This document shows, in pieces, positions 1-8,320 of a DNA stretch of 64,000 nucleotides. The DNA comes from Niastella populi (GTDB lineage Bacteria; Bacteroidota; Bacteroidia; Chitinophagales; Chitinophagaceae). The notes beneath the pieces are model-generated. The model was given only the letters and a program-made list of their open reading frames with translations, had not been told where the DNA came from and did not search any database. The position numbers and the translations under genes are program-made. Every line of letters begins with the position of its first letter. The first letter of the stretch is position 1. The stretch is from assembly GCF_002078015.1 (NCBI RefSeq), contig NZ_LWBP01000045.1, positions 124,001 to 188,000 of the forward strand, written 5' to 3'.

Positions 1-322
1 ATGTAGGTTTGTACAGGAAATTGATAGGAACCTCAATATAAGACAGGTTCCATTTGCCATCGCCTTCATCGGCTTTAGCTCCCTTTGTGCTGAACAATAA
101 ACCCGGCTGTAAATAAAACTCAGAAGCAACAGGAATCTCAGCATTTACACCGATATGAAAACCGGTTTTCATTTTTAAGTCGAGATCCTCGCCTCCGAAT
201 TCACCATTGAGATTTTGGAAGTTAACACCAGCGCGTACGCCAAATGTTGTTTTGTCTTGTGCTTTTGAGGCTAAAGAAAGGGCGGTAGTTGCAAGTGCAA
301 GCAACAGAACTTTTGATTTCAT
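1..322 (-). CDS. PorT-like outer-membrane beta-barrel protein, partial (3' end outside window)
   Basis: The first 107 codons are visible and the gene runs off the left edge. The ATG at 322 begins a signal peptide (MKSKVLLLALATTALSLASKAQ), followed by TTFGVRAGVNFQNLNG, the typical opening of the small PorT/outer-membrane beta-barrel family of Bacteroidota. The remaining part reads as amphipathic strands (GFHIGVNAEIPVASEFYLQPGL, LSYIEVPINFLYKP). It closely resembles the next gene at 554-1213, so the two are tandem paralogues. It probably sits in the outer membrane as an eight-strand barrel; no substrate or function can be assigned. Family call fairly sure, role unknown. Confidence 0.75.
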   Translation of the reverse strand, partial: MKSKVLLLALATTALSLASKAQDKTTFGVRAGVNFQNLNGEFGGEDLDLKMKTGFHIGVNAEIPVASEFYLQPGLLFSTKGAKADEGDGKWNLSYIEVPINFLYKPT

Positions 323-457
323 AATAGATCTTTGGTTTTTAATGTAGTTAAAACGAATTTGGGTTTTTAAAAAAACGCTTAACTATCACGCAAATAAACG
401 TAATAGTTCTTTGAAAATTGTATAGGAGTTAATACGTAAGTTGAAGATTGGCTGATA

Positions 458-486
458 AAAGGTTGTCTCATGATAAGACAACCTTT
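458..486 (-). terminator. Intrinsic terminator behind the barrel gene at 554-1213
   Basis: AAAGGTTGTCT (458-468) and AGACAACCTTT (476-486) form an 11-bp perfect stem with a 7-base loop. Read on the minus strand the stem is followed by a T-rich run, as expected for the gene ending at 554. Confidence 0.7.
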
Positions 487-553
487 ATTGTGTAGTTGTT
501 ACGTATGTGCTTGCGATTGTACTGCAGAATTAATGTCACAACCGTATGTTTTG

Positions 554-1213
554 TTAGAACCTATAACCTAACGATAAACCAAAGCCGGTGTTCTTCCACT
601 TTGATTTATCGTTGGTTAAACCATCTATGTCGGGATTGATTTTTAACATACCCAGCTGGGCATTCAATTGAGCTGAAAGCTTATTGGCAAATTCATAACC
701 TACCAGTAAATTGCCACCTGCATCGATTCTTCTGGCATATACAGTATTGAGATCTGCTGCCTGTGATGCGGATATTTCATTTTCAAACTTCAGGTCTAAT
801 TCTTTCCCATCATAATTCTTATAACTGCCGCCTATACCGAAAGCGACATAGGGGCCAACGCCAAGTAACAGTTTTCCTGCCCCTAACGCTGGCTTGTACA
901 GGAAGTTGATGGGAACTTCAATATAAGAAAGGTTCCATTTTATATCTTCATCTTCTTTATCGACCGCGCCCTTTGTTGAAAACAAAACTCCTGGTTGCAA
1001 ATAAAAATCGGTAGCCACCGGTATTTCGGCATTGGCGCCGATATGAAAGCCTGTTTTTATTTTGTTTTCCAGGTCGTCATCATTATAATCCTTTCCATTA
1101 AGGTTCTGAAAATTTACACCTGCCCGAATACCGAATGTAGTCGTTTCCTGCGCCTGCGCGCCTAATGCTAACGCAGTAGTGGTCACAGCGAGTAGCAGTG
1201 TTTTTGCTTTCAT
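554..1213 (-). CDS. PorT-like outer-membrane beta-barrel protein
   Basis: A 219-residue secreted barrel protein. A signal peptide (about residues 1-21, ending AQA-Q) precedes TTFGIRAGVNFQNLNG and a series of alternating hydrophobic/polar strands ending in aromatic FGLSLGYRF; a terminal Phe is the usual signal for barrel insertion. It is a paralogue of the partial gene at 1-322, with near-identical blocks such as KTGFHIGANAEIPVA and LSYIEVPINFLYKP. The two genes are about 230 bp apart with a terminator between them, so they are probably transcribed separately. The family contains PorT of the type IX secretion machinery but also many unrelated small barrels, so a T9SS role should not be assumed. 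Confidence 0.8.
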   Translation of the reverse strand: MKAKTLLLAVTTTALALGAQAQETTTFGIRAGVNFQNLNGKDYNDDDLENKIKTGFHIGANAEIPVATDFYLQPGVLFSTKGAVDKEDEDIKWNLSYIEVPINFLYKPALGAGKLLLGVGPYVAFGIGGSYKNYDGKELDLKFENEISASQAADLNTVYARRIDAGGNLLVGYEFANKLSAQLNAQLGMLKINPDIDGLTNDKSKWKNTGFGLSLGYRF

Positions 1214-1278
1214 GACTAAATAGTTGAAGGTTATAAATGTCGATTAACGGTGGCAATCCAGATCAAAGACGCAATTAC

Positions 1279-1953
1279 CTATTGGTTTGCTGCTTCTTTC
1301 TTCGCGTCTGCTTTCATTTTTTCGTTGGCAGTGATGAGGAAGTCGACACGGCGGTTTTGTGCGCGGCCATCTTCTGTTTCGTTTGTGGCTACAGGAGCGG
1401 TTTCGCCATAACCTTTAATTCTGATACGGCTGCTGGCAACCCCTTTACCACGTAAGAAAGCGGCTACGGAAGAAGCTCTTCTTTCAGACAGGCCCTGGTT
1501 GTATTCATCGGTACCTTTGCTATCGGTATGGCCCTGGATCTCGATATCGGTATCGGGATATGCTTTTAACACTTCAACCAGTTTGTTAAGGTTGGTTGAA
1601 GCTCCTGCTGAGAGATCGGAGCTGTTGAAACCGAACAATATTTTATCGCTGAACTCAACAACAATACCTTCGCCTACACGCTCAACTTTAGCGCCAGGTA
1701 CTTTGTTCTCGATCTCTTTGGCCTGTTTGTCCATTTTCCTTCCGATAACTGCACCGGTAACGCCACCTACAGTGGCGCCAATGATAGCACCCAATGCGGT
1801 ATTGCCCGCTGCTTTTCCTATTACCGCTCCAACGGCGCCACCGCCCGCGGTTCCGATAACTGCACCTTTTGTGGTTTTGTTCATGCTTTTGCAACCGGCC
1901 AGAATGATGGCGGCGGCGGCAACACTTGTAAGGGTTTTTTGGATTGATCTCAT
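1279..1953 (-). CDS. OmpA-family lipoprotein with glycine-zipper domain
   Basis: A 224-residue lipoprotein. The lipobox LAGC places the acylated cysteine at residue 21. Residues about 29-77 are a glycine zipper (repeated GAVIGxxxG), a membrane-associating segment found in outer-membrane lipoproteins. Residues about 98-212 are an OmpA C-terminal peptidoglycan-binding domain, with the conserved GHTDSKG and NxxLSERRA blocks that hold diaminopimelate. It should tether the outer membrane to the cell wall. A clear promoter lies upstream at 2027-2057. The gene is divergent from uvrA. Family assignment is secure. Confidence 0.9.
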   Translation of the reverse strand: MRSIQKTLTSVAAAAIILAGCKSMNKTTKGAVIGTAGGGAVGAVIGKAAGNTALGAIIGATVGGVTGAVIGRKMDKQAKEIENKVPGAKVERVGEGIVVEFSDKILFGFNSSDLSAGASTNLNKLVEVLKAYPDTDIEIQGHTDSKGTDEYNQGLSERRASSVAAFLRGKGVASSRIRIKGYGETAPVATNETEDGRAQNRRVDFLITANEKMKADAKKEAANQ

Positions 1954-2026
1954 ATTATATTGTTTTAGTAAAGACCCGGTTTATAAACAGTCCACAGCTT
2001 TCAAATTGTATACCACAATACCTCCG

Positions 2027-2057
2027 CAAAGCTATAGTATTGATTATGAGGCGCAAA
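2027..2057 (-). promoter_or_regulatory. Bacteroidota-type promoter of the OmpA lipoprotein gene
   Basis: On the minus strand a -33 TTTG (2057-2054) and a -7 TAGCTTTG (2034-2027) are 19 bp apart, matching the TTTG / TAnnTTTG consensus of the Bacteroidota primary sigma factor. The predicted start would leave a leader of about 65 bases before the ATG at 1953. Confidence 0.65.
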
Positions 2058-2099
2058 TATCTTAAAGGATTTTCAACTTTCCTACATTTTTTTTGTTGT

Positions 2100-2107
2100 T
2101 ATCTTTG
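2100..2107 (+). promoter_or_regulatory. Possible -7 element of uvrA
   Basis: TATCTTTG fits TAnnTTTG and is placed to give a leader of about 65 bases. No good -33 TTTG is present at the usual distance, so this is only a candidate. Confidence 0.35.
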
Positions 2108-2177
2108 ATAAATTATTTAGTAATATCGCACAGCGCTTAGTGTAATTTCCCACACAAATCAAAGGCGAACGTTTTAT

Positions 2178-5102
2178 ATGGCAGAAGCGAAAGTTAAAAA
2201 GCCGGAACAATCGAAACGAGAAAATGTTGCCGGTGTTGAAACAGAAGAATCAATTCATGTTTTTGGGGCGAGGGTGCATAATCTTAAGAACATCGATATA
2301 AGTATCCCGAAAAATAAACTGGTCGTTATAACAGGTATCAGTGGCAGTGGCAAATCGTCGCTGGCTTTTGATACTATTTATGCGGAGGGGCAACGCCGTT
2401 ATATGGAAAGTTTCGGCGCTTATGCCCGGCAATTCATCGGCGATATGGAACGGCCCGATGTGGATAAAATAACGGGTTTGTCGCCGGTGATCTCCATTGA
2501 ACAAAAAACCACCAACAAAAACCCCCGTTCTACCGTAGGCACCATAACGGAAGTGTACGATTTCCTGCGTTTGTTGTTTGCCCGCGTTGGGGAGGCTTAT
2601 AGTTACAATACGGGGAAAAAAATGGTCAAGTTCAGTGAAGAAGAGATCGTTGATAACATCTATAAGAAATTCAAAAACAAGAAGATCACGTTGCTTGCTC
2701 CGTTGGTGCGCGGTCGTAAAGGTCACTATCGTGAACTGTTTGAAGACATCCGTAAAAAAGGATATCTGAAGGTACGCGTCGATGGTGAAGTAAAAGACCT
2801 TGTTCCCAAAATGCAGGTTGACCGTTACAAGATACACGAGATTGAAGTGGTGATCGATCGCATGGCGGTAACGGATGATATGAAGGTACGGTTAAGTCAA
2901 AGTGTGCAGAAGACATTGCAAATGGGGAAGGAGCTGATGTTCCTGTTAGTGCATGATGCCGCTTCGAATGGGAAAAATGGCAAAACACAGGCGGAGTTGT
3001 TAGTGCAGTATTCGCGGCAGTTGATGTGTGAAGAAACAGGCATCAGCTATGAAGAGCCTTCACCCAACAGTTTTTCTTTTAACAGTCCATACGGCGCCTG
3101 CCCAACCTGTAAAGGACTGGGCAATGTGTACCAGATAAGCATGGATGCCATTATACCCGATAATTCTTTAAGCATTAATGAAGGCGGTATTGCACCATTG
3201 GGTGAAGAAAGAGATAACTATGTGTTCAGCCAGGTACAACGGCTGGCAAAAAAGAATAAGTTCAGCCTCGATGTGCCTTTGAAAGAAATGCCTCCCAAAG
3301 CACTCAACCTGGTGTTATACGGTAATGAAACCGGCTCACAGGAAGAGCACCTGGATTTTGATGCTATTAGTCCCGATGCGAACATGTATACCGAAGAGTT
3401 CGAAGGAATAGTGCCCCAGTTGAAGCGTTGGTTCGCCGCCAGCTCGAGCGACAGCGTTCGCCAGTGGACGGAACAGTTCATGGAACTAAAAACATGTACT
3501 ACCTGCGATGGGGCAAGGCTTAAAAAAGAAAGCCTGTGGTTTAAGGTAGATGAAAAAAATATTGCCGAGTTGAGCGAGTTCAATCTCGATAAACTGATGC
3601 AATGGTTCAAGGGTGTTGAAAAAAGATTATCGAACAAACAGAACACCATTGCAAAGGACGTATTGAAAGAGATCAGGGAGCGTTTGCAGTTCCTGCTCGA
3701 TGTGGGATTGACGTATCTGACGCTTAACCGCTCTTCCCGTACGCTTAGCGGCGGAGAATCGCAGCGGATCCGCCTGGCAACACAGATAGGTTCACAATTA
3801 CAAGGTATTACTTATATACTGGATGAACCCAGCATCGGGTTGCATCAACGCGATAACCATCGCCTCATTGAAGCATTGAAGAACCTGCGCAATATTGGCA
3901 ACAGCGTACTGGTGGTTGAGCATGATAAAGATATTATGCTGGCAGCCGATCACCTGGTTGATATTGGTCCCAAAGCCGGTTATCATGGCGGCAGGGTAGT
4001 GGCGCAGGGGGTGCCGAATGATCTGCTGAAACTCGATACGCTTACTTCAGCTTATTTAAATGGATTACGGGAAATAGCCATTCCGAAAGAAAGGAGAAAA
4101 GGCAACGGCAAGGTGTTGGAGCTGATAGGCGCTAACGGCAACAACCTGCAAAAAGTAACCGCGAAGTTTCCATTGGGAAAATTGATAGTGGCCACCGGGG
4201 TTAGCGGCAGCGGAAAATCAACGCTTATTATCGAAACCCTTTACCCGATATTAAGCAAACATGCCTATAATTCAAGGATGACGCCGCTTGAATATAAAAA
4301 TGTAAAAGGGCTTGAGCATATAGATAAAGTAATTGAAATAGATCAATCGCCTATTGGCCGTACGCCCCGCAGCAACCCGGCAACGTACTGCGGCTTTTTC
4401 ACCGATATAAGAACATTGTTTGCATCGGTTCCTGAAGCCAAGATCCGCGGGTATAACGCCGGCCGGTTCTCCTTCAATGTAAAAAGCGGCCGCTGCGATG
4501 TTTGTGAAGGCGGTGGTATGCGGGTGATTGAAATGAACTTCTTACCCGATGTATATGTGCATTGTGAGAAATGCCAGGGTAAACGCTATAACCGCGAAAC
4601 ACTCGAGATCAGGTACAAAGGCAAAAGCATCAGCGATGTGCTTGATATGACGGTTGAGGAAGCGGTTGAGTTCTTTCAGAACGTGCCATACATTTACCGG
4701 AAAATAAAAGTGCTGCAGGAAGTTGGGCTTGGGTACATTACCCTTGGGCAAAGCGCCGTCACATTGAGTGGGGGCGAAGCGCAACGGGTTAAGCTGGCTA
4801 CCGAACTGTCGAAAAAAGATACCGGTAAAACATTTTATATACTCGACGAACCTACTACCGGTTTGCACTTCGAAGACATCCAGCATTTGCTCGATGTGCT
4901 GAACAAACTGGTTGACCGCGGCAATACCGTGCTGGTAATAGAGCATAATATGGATGTTATTAAAGTAGCGGATCATATTATTGACCTGGGACCGGAAGGC
5001 GGCGACGGGGGCGGACAAATATTATTTGAAGGAACGCCTGAAGACCTGCTGAAAGTAAAGGCCAGCCACACCGCTAAATTTTTAAAAGAAGAACTGAAAT
5101 AA
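2178..5102 (+). CDS. uvrA: UvrABC nucleotide excision repair ATPase subunit A
   Basis: Full-length UvrA (974 residues), the damage-scanning dimer that loads UvrB in nucleotide excision repair. It has two ABC modules: Walker A GISGSGKS at residues 53-60 and GVSGSGKS from 674, with signatures LSGGESQ at about 523 and LSGGEAQ in the C-terminal half. Zinc-binding pairs are visible as CPTC and CTTC in the first half and CDVC (773-776) with CEKC (796-799) in the second, the last being the C-terminal zinc finger needed for DNA recognition. The N-terminus is about 20 residues longer than in many orthologues. The ATG at 2178 is the first in frame. A palindromic repeat starts three bases after the stop codon. 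Confidence 0.97.
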   Translation: MAEAKVKKPEQSKRENVAGVETEESIHVFGARVHNLKNIDISIPKNKLVVITGISGSGKSSLAFDTIYAEGQRRYMESFGAYARQFIGDMERPDVDKITGLSPVISIEQKTTNKNPRSTVGTITEVYDFLRLLFARVGEAYSYNTGKKMVKFSEEEIVDNIYKKFKNKKITLLAPLVRGRKGHYRELFEDIRKKGYLKVRVDGEVKDLVPKMQVDRYKIHEIEVVIDRMAVTDDMKVRLSQSVQKTLQMGKELMFLLVHDAASNGKNGKTQAELLVQYSRQLMCEETGISYEEPSPNSFSFNSPYGACPTCKGLGNVYQISMDAIIPDNSLSINEGGIAPLGEERDNYVFSQVQRLAKKNKFSLDVPLKEMPPKALNLVLYGNETGSQEEHLDFDAISPDANMYTEEFEGIVPQLKRWFAASSSDSVRQWTEQFMELKTCTTCDGARLKKESLWFKVDEKNIAELSEFNLDKLMQWFKGVEKRLSNKQNTIAKDVLKEIRERLQFLLDVGLTYLTLNRSSRTLSGGESQRIRLATQIGSQLQGITYILDEPSIGLHQRDNHRLIEALKNLRNIGNSVLVVEHDKDIMLAADHLVDIGPKAGYHGGRVVAQGVPNDLLKLDTLTSAYLNGLREIAIPKERRKGNGKVLELIGANGNNLQKVTAKFPLGKLIVATGVSGSGKSTLIIETLYPILSKHAYNSRMTPLEYKNVKGLEHIDKVIEIDQSPIGRTPRSNPATYCGFFTDIRTLFASVPEAKIRGYNAGRFSFNVKSGRCDVCEGGGMRVIEMNFLPDVYVHCEKCQGKRYNRETLEIRYKGKSISDVLDMTVEEAVEFFQNVPYIYRKIKVLQEVGLGYITLGQSAVTLSGGEAQRVKLATELSKKDTGKTFYILDEPTTGLHFEDIQHLLDVLNKLVDRGNTVLVIEHNMDVIKVADHIIDLGPEGGDGGGQILFEGTPEDLLKVKASHTAKFLKEELK

Positions 5103-5104
5103 AA

Positions 5105-5148
5105 GTGTGCCACACTTCGCAAATGGGGTGGGAGAAAGTGTGGCACAC
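5105..5148. repeat. Dispersed palindrome, copy A (GTGTGCCACACTT family)
   Basis: Arms GTGTGCCACACTT (5105-5117) and AAGTGTGGCACAC (5136-5148) form a 13-bp perfect stem around an 18-base loop, starting three bases after the uvrA stop. Each arm is itself almost self-complementary (GTGTG.CACAC). There is no long T run on either side, so it is not a textbook intrinsic terminator. The same arms recur at 8286, 16122, 23602 and 42087. Confidence 0.85.
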
Positions 5149-5161
5149 CTTCTATACAAAT

Positions 5162-5686
5162 ATGGAAAGAATTATCATCGATATGGATGAAGTGATAGCC
5201 GATCCCATGGGGGCCATGATAACGTGGTATGAAAAGGAACATGGATTGGCTGTCGATTTCAATAAAATGAAAGGCTCGTGGCTATTAGGGTTCCCCGATA
5301 AGCACCAGGCATTGGTGCGGGAACGATTATATTCGCCGGGGTTTTTCAGAAACCTGCCTGTGATGAAAGATAGTGTTGATGTACTGAAGGAAATGAATAA
5401 GCGGTACGAGATCTTTATTGTTTCAGCAGCCACTGAATTCCCTAATTCACTAAAAGATAAACTCGACTGGTTATTGGAGCATTTTCCGTTTTTCAACTGG
5501 AAACAGCTGGTGCTTTGCGGCGAAAAGCGCATGGTTTTCGGCGATCATATGATCGACGATCACGTCCGTCATCTGCAACATTTTAATGGAAGGAAGCACC
5601 TGTTTACGGCCGCACATAACAAAGACGTCACCGGCTACGACCGGATAAACAGTTGGGAAGATGCAGCAGGCGTATTCCTGAAATAA
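5162..5686 (+). CDS. 5'(3')-deoxyribonucleotidase-like HAD hydrolase (NT5C family)
   Basis: A 174-residue HAD-superfamily phosphatase. The N-terminal IIIDMDEVIAD is the nucleophile motif DxDxV/T, with the catalytic aspartates at residues 7 and 9. IFIVSAA is motif II, and GDHMIDDHVRH is the acidic metal-binding motif. This matches the NT5C group that dephosphorylates deoxynucleoside monophosphates; substrate choice is inferred. The reading frame is open from a GTG at 5105, but that would place the start inside the palindrome, so the ATG at 5162 is preferred. A terminator follows at 5710-5735. Confidence 0.82.
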   Translation: MERIIIDMDEVIADPMGAMITWYEKEHGLAVDFNKMKGSWLLGFPDKHQALVRERLYSPGFFRNLPVMKDSVDVLKEMNKRYEIFIVSAATEFPNSLKDKLDWLLEHFPFFNWKQLVLCGEKRMVFGDHMIDDHVRHLQHFNGRKHLFTAAHNKDVTGYDRINSWEDAAGVFLK

Positions 5687-5709
5687 GAGTATTGGTATTA
5701 TTTGGATCA

Positions 5710-5735
5710 GGGCGGCTGTGAAGCGGCCCTTTTTT
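5710..5735 (+). terminator. Intrinsic terminator of the deoxyribonucleotidase gene
   Basis: GGGCgGC / GCgGCCC form a GC-rich stem (5710-5729, one internal mismatch) followed directly by six T residues. Confidence 0.65.
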
Positions 5736-5826
5736 GGCTGAAGGCTAAAGGCTAAAGGCAAAAGGCATAAGGCTGAAGGCAAAAGGCATAAGGCTAAAGG
5801 CTGAAGGCAAAAGGCTGAAGGCAAAA
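5736..5826. repeat. Thirteen tandem heptamers GGCNNAA
   Basis: Thirteen consecutive 7-bp units, all fitting GGCNNAA (GGCTGAA, GGCTAAA, GGCAAAA, GGCATAA), run without interruption from 5736 to 5826. The array begins at the end of the T run of the preceding terminator. Translations of it give a low-complexity heptad peptide that I do not regard as a gene. Confidence 0.95.
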
Positions 5827-5882
5827 TGCATTGGTGAAGCGGCGGGCTACATTTAATAAGGCTTTCGGAACGTTCGGAAAGA

Positions 5883-5910
5883 AGCGTTAAGCCTTCAGCG
5901 TTGAGCGTTC
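5883..5910. repeat. Four tandem heptamers AGCGTTN
   Basis: Units AGCGTTA, AGCCTTC, AGCGTTG and AGCGTTC follow each other at 7-bp spacing, about 55 bp after the GGCNNAA array and unrelated to it in sequence. Confidence 0.7.
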
Positions 5911-5924
5911 GGCTTAAAAACGAA

Positions 5925-5951
5925 TAGCCGGCAATTACTCATCGCCGGCTA
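5925..5951 (-). terminator. Terminator-like hairpin, minus strand
   Basis: TAGCCGGC (5925-5932) pairs with GCCGGCTA (5944-5951). Read on the minus strand it is followed by TTCGTTTTTAA. It could end the transcript of the T9SS-domain gene at 6176-6580, about 225 bp away. Between this hairpin and 6175 I see only a 26-codon ORF (5966-6046) of doubtful reality. Confidence 0.45.
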
Positions 5952-6175
5952 CTGAGGATACTGGAATGAACCAGAAAAAGTTGAAAAAAGCCAATAAGCA
6001 GGTGCAGGGAGTGATTAATAAAATCTTTGTGTTTCAGGGTACTTAATAAATAGGGAACGGATCAGGTTTTGACTCAACCGGATATATGGATTTTACTAAT
6101 TTCCCTGCAGCTTATTGGTTTATAAGTTGTGGTAGCAAAGAGCTTGTTTGTCAGCTGCCGTTGCCGGCAACCGGT

Positions 6176-6580
6176 TTATCGAATGATCACCTGGCCGTTC
6201 TCGAGCCGCTCGTCATCACTGAACACTTCGAACAGGTAATTGCCTTTTTCAATGTTGTCAATAACAGTAGTTTGCTTGTTTTTGATATTTGCCTGCCTTA
6301 TTAAATTGCCGGCAACATCGAATAAAAACAGCTGGTATTCTTTCTTCTCCGTTCCACGCACACTAAAGAACAGAACATTCTCTTCCGTAGCGGAATAAAG
6401 CTTTATTCTATGCTTTTTACTGGTAGTTTGCTTTTGAACCAGGATAGTATCTTGTGAATATGCAGGTACTGATAATGGACAACCGGCAGAAGCATTGCCT
6501 GCAAACAATATCGCTATTGCCAGCAGTGCGGGTAAAGTACGGATGTTAGAATGCTTTCTTACGGTTTCAAACGGATTCAT
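6176..6580 (-). CDS. Small secreted protein with a T9SS type A sorting-like C-terminus
   Basis: 134 residues from the ATG at 6580; a longer frame to 6616 exists but the shorter start gives a normal leader. A basic N-terminus and hydrophobic stretch (ALLAIAILFAGNASA) form a signal peptide. The last about 75 residues resemble the Por secretion-tail immunoglobulin-like fold, with FDVAGNLIRQANIKN, IEKGNYLFEVF and a final GQVIIR. Almost nothing remains between signal and tail, so this is either a minimal cargo or a protein in which the domain is the whole product. Function unknown. Confidence 0.65.
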   Translation of the reverse strand: MNPFETVRKHSNIRTLPALLAIAILFAGNASAGCPLSVPAYSQDTILVQKQTTSKKHRIKLYSATEENVLFFSVRGTEKKEYQLFLFDVAGNLIRQANIKNKQTTVIDNIEKGNYLFEVFSDDERLENGQVIIR

Positions 6581-6669
6581 GGGTTCCAAATTGGCTACCC
6601 GCCGCAGGCGGGCCAAATGTTTTCAAAAGGGTACGGATCAACAGTATCTTGAATACGGAATTGTAACAA

Positions 6670-7623
6670 TTAGAATCTTACCGGGCAACGTGTAGAGCTA
6701 TAGTCATTACCACCGCGGCCTAATCTGAAACCTAATTTCAGGTTAACAGAGAAGTATGCATCATTATTAGATGATGTACCTCTTTTCATGCCGGGAGTAT
6801 ATTGAGTAGTAGCACCATTGTTTCCGCTTTTGTTTGCCATTCTTTCAGCCAGTTGAGCCTGAGCCAAAGGCATGTTCGCATAGAAAACAGCAGGATCTAC
6901 ATAGGTAGTACTTACGTCATCGAGGTAATCGGTGAATGTAGTTCTGTGCAGCACTTCAAGCGCCAGATTTACTGTTTCGCTGAGGAAGTATTTTGCGCCA
7001 AAACCCAAAGGAATGTTCAGGCTTGTAAGTTTATATTCCTTACGGCCGGGGAACTGGGGTAAACCCTGTCCTTCGGTATGTAAAGGTCTCAGATCAACCC
7101 ATTCTTTGGTCAGCGGATCGGTACCTTGCGGATTGAATTTGAAATAGCCGATACCACCTACGAGGTATGGTCTCAGTCTTCCGATAACATCGCTGGGATC
7201 GTCTTCAAGAAAAACGGTAGGATAGATCTCTGCCAGTAACATGCCTTCGGTTATCCGCGAACGGAAGTTGGAGTTACGGTATTTGCGGGCTTCTTCAAGA
7301 CCGCCTTTACCTTTAATAACGGCATCATCACCTTCAATGGTTCCCCTGTTGATAGCTAATCTGAAACCCAGCCACTCATTCGGCTGGTAAGAAAGATAGC
7401 CACCAAAAATGAATTTGGTCATCGGGAAGTTATTGTCCTTGATGAACTTGGTACCTTTTCCGGCGTTACCACCGAGGTCGCCGAGGAAGTTGGAAGGTCC
7501 AAAAGAAACGCCAGCTTCGAAGACGGAGGAACCTTCAGTCTGGCCAAAAGAAGAAATGCAACTACTTGCACTTACCAGTAACAACAAGCTACACCTCCTT
7601 ACAGAGTGTAAAAATTGTTTCAT
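6670..7623 (-). CDS. DUF6089-like outer-membrane beta-barrel protein
   Basis: 317 residues with a signal peptide (about 1-27, ending SSFGQ). The mature part is an outer-membrane barrel of the DUF6089 type: FEAGVSFGPSNFLGDLGG near the N-terminus, then alternating strands such as RLRPYLVGGIGYFKFNP and NLALEVLHRTTFTDYLDDV, ending in a Phe. The DDVSTTY segment after DYLD is typical of this family. It lies upstream of the small T9SS-domain gene on the same strand, with about 90 bp between. Function not known beyond outer-membrane location. Confidence 0.78.
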   Translation of the reverse strand: MKQFLHSVRRCSLLLLVSASSCISSFGQTEGSSVFEAGVSFGPSNFLGDLGGNAGKGTKFIKDNNFPMTKFIFGGYLSYQPNEWLGFRLAINRGTIEGDDAVIKGKGGLEEARKYRNSNFRSRITEGMLLAEIYPTVFLEDDPSDVIGRLRPYLVGGIGYFKFNPQGTDPLTKEWVDLRPLHTEGQGLPQFPGRKEYKLTSLNIPLGFGAKYFLSETVNLALEVLHRTTFTDYLDDVSTTYVDPAVFYANMPLAQAQLAERMANKSGNNGATTQYTPGMKRGTSSNNDAYFSVNLKLGFRLGRGGNDYSSTRCPVRF

Positions 7624-7770
7624 TGAATATCAGATTTAGTTTTCAGACGGTCAGAGAATTCCGGCGCTAAAATAGTAAACGCCAGTCACACATACAATAA
7701 ACGCAGAATTGTTTGTTTCTTGTGTGCAGCATTTAAAAAATATCCAAATTAATGTTCGGATGTGGTGTTT

Positions 7771-8229
7771 TTACTTATTAAATGGTAAAAACATCTTAAT
7801 ATGTTCAATCCCATCTTCTATATAGATGTCGCTACACTGTTGAAATCCCAATGATGTGTAGAAATTACGGAGGTAAAATTGCGCACCGATAGTGATCGTA
7901 GATTTCCCCAGCACTTCGTATGTAGTACGAATGGAGTAGTTCATTAGTAGTTTTCCTATGCCTGCATGTCTTACTTTCGGCGAGGTGACCACACGGCCGA
8001 TCGACTGTTCTTCATAGGAAATTCCTGCGGGCACCAGCCTTGTATAACCGGCTAACAGCTCGTTTTGCCAGCACATTACATGAATGCATACCTGATCTTT
8101 GTCATCTGCATCGAGGAAAACACAATTTTGTTCAACTACAAATACCTCACTGCGTAGTTGTAAGATCGCGTACAGCTCATGCGGTGTGAGTTCGCTGAAT
8201 GGTTTGTGTATAAAGGTTATATGGTTCAC
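7771..8229 (-). CDS. ElaA-like GNAT family N-acetyltransferase
   Basis: A GNAT acetyltransferase of the ElaA group. After the start, FSELTPHELYAILQLRSEVFVVEQNC matches the ElaA N-terminal region, and RHAGIGKLLMN is the acetyl-CoA pyrophosphate loop (R/Q-x-x-G-x-G/A). The frame is open back to 8313, but the upstream start there is a GTG inside a palindromic repeat. The GTG at 8229 gives the length seen in the family (152 residues) and is preferred. It follows rarA on the same strand with the palindrome in the gap. The acetyl acceptor is unknown. Confidence 0.8.
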   Translation of the reverse strand: MNHITFIHKPFSELTPHELYAILQLRSEVFVVEQNCVFLDADDKDQVCIHVMCWQNELLAGYTRLVPAGISYEEQSIGRVVTSPKVRHAGIGKLLMNYSIRTTYEVLGKSTITIGAQFYLRNFYTSLGFQQCSDIYIEDGIEHIKMFLPFNK

Positions 8230-8285
8230 CTGTACTGGTAGTTGGTTTAAAGTAATATATGGTAAGTGAAAGTTTGTAAGTTGCA

Positions 8286-8316
8286 GGTGTGCCAGGTTTT
8301 CAAAACGTGGCACACC
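8286..8316. repeat. Dispersed palindrome, copy B
   Basis: GGTGTGCCA (8286-8294) pairs with TGGCACACC (8308-8316). The inner GTTTT/AAAAC also pairs around a single central base, so the element is an almost perfect 31-bp palindrome. It lies between the rarA stop and the start of the acetyltransferase gene. Confidence 0.8.
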
Positions 8317-8320
8317 TTAA

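Noticed and set aside
1499-2065. 188-codon ORF on the plus strand opposite the OmpA lipoprotein gene
   Set aside because: It is antisense to a secure gene, its Pro/Ala/Thr-rich composition mirrors the glycine zipper on the other strand, and it has no family features.
5105-5148. Palindrome copies as ordinary intrinsic terminators
   Set aside because: Copies A to E lack a T run on the expected side, whereas genuine terminators in this window (aspS, secA, the PorE-like gene) have one. A terminating role is not excluded but the sequence does not show it.
5471-5824. 117-codon minus-strand ORF with LPSALCLLPLAF-like repeats
   Set aside because: It is the translation of the GGCNNAA heptamer array running into the antisense of the deoxyribonucleotidase gene; seven bases per unit give an artificial heptad peptide.
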